Shown: piece after piece, positions 6,405 to 6,595 of the stretch
How positions within the stretch are numbered: position 1 is the stretch's first letter
Layout of the letters: every line of letters begins with the position of its first letter
Source of the DNA: JBELHJ01 sp042091495
GTDB lineage: Bacteria; Bacteroidota; Bacteroidia; Flavobacteriales; Flavobacteriaceae
Direction: 5' to 3'
Assembly: GCA_042091495.1 (NCBI GenBank)
Contig: JBELHJ010000085.1
Span: forward strand, 1 to 6,595
DNA length: 6,595 nt
The notes under the pieces: model-generated
Database searches by the model: none
Told to the model about the DNA's origin: nothing
The model's input: only the letters and a program-made list of their open reading frames with translations
Position numbers and translations under genes: made by a program

Positions 6405-6595
6405 ATGAGAATTATATTGCTATTATTAACTTTTTCATTAGTTAGCGTTGTTTACGGGCAACAAACCATTAATGGTAAAGTTTTTGACGCAGAGACAAAT
6501 TCACCCATCCCAGGAGCAACTGTTATTATTAAAGACAGAAAAATTGCTACTAATACTGACTTTGACGGATTATTTAGTTTAAACGGAGTTTTGCC
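6405..6595 (+). CDS. SusC/RagA-type TonB-dependent outer-membrane transporter, N-terminus (partial)
   Basis: 63 full codons are present before the window edge. Residues 1-18 are a signal peptide (MRIILLLL core, likely cut after VYG, before QQ). The mature end then reads INGKVFDAETNSPIPGATV, followed by IIKDRKIATNTDFDGLFSLNG: the carboxypeptidase-D-like regulatory domain that precedes the plug and barrel of SusC-family transporters (pattern G-x-V-x-D, PIPGA-x-V, T-x-x-DG-x-F). In SusC proteins this domain leads to a TonB-dependent barrel that imports oligosaccharides together with a SusD lipoprotein, usually the next gene. The barrel is outside the window, and some other TonB receptors and T9SS-linked proteins carry the same domain, so SusC rests partly on the adjacent SusR-like regulator. 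ATG 6405 is the natural start because the signal peptide begins there; the leader has no Shine-Dalgarno sequence. Confidence 0.8.
   Translation, partial: MRIILLLLTFSLVSVVYGQQTINGKVFDAETNSPIPGATVIIKDRKIATNTDFDGLFSLNGVL

Overview
The window is AT-rich and looks like a member of the Bacteroidota, most likely a marine-type Flavobacteriia. The evidence is a type IX secretion (T9SS) C-terminal sorting domain, a Y_Y_Y/propeller regulator of the SusR kind, the start of a SusC/RagA-type TonB-dependent transporter, and promoter elements of the Bacteroidota TAnnTTTG class with A/T-rich leaders and no Shine-Dalgarno sequence. All genes read on the + strand. Together they look like the middle of a polysaccharide utilization locus (PUL).

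Layout: (1) bases 1-114 are the last 37 codons of an upstream gene, possibly a glycoside hydrolase. (2) 115-257 is an intergenic regulatory region. (3) 258-3359 encodes a 1033-residue secreted protein with no catalytic domain that I can recognise. It is built from several beta-sandwich, carbohydrate-binding-like modules, two of them duplicated, and ends in a T9SS sorting domain. (4) 3360-3517 holds a strong intrinsic terminator preceded by two smaller hairpins. (5) 3518-6304 encodes a 928-residue membrane-spanning one-component regulator: signal peptide, periplasmic propeller, Y_Y_Y domain, one membrane helix, coiled coil and LuxR-like HTH. It uses a TTG start followed at once by a run of homopolymers. 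(6) 6305-6404 is a second regulatory region. (7) From 6405 to the window edge is the N-terminus of a SusC-like transporter.

Proposed logic: the regulator senses a glycan fragment in the periplasm and switches on the transporter and the surface glycan-binding protein. The most interesting observation is a bipartite 19-bp motif (TTGTA-N6-TTGTATAG) found once upstream of the binding-protein gene (170-188) and once upstream of the susC-like gene (6308-6326). In both places it ends exactly 32 bases before a perfect TAnnTTTG -7 element. This is a good candidate for the regulator's operator and for the PUL regulon signature. The substrate cannot be read from this window; a beta-glucan such as laminarin is only a guess from module resemblance.
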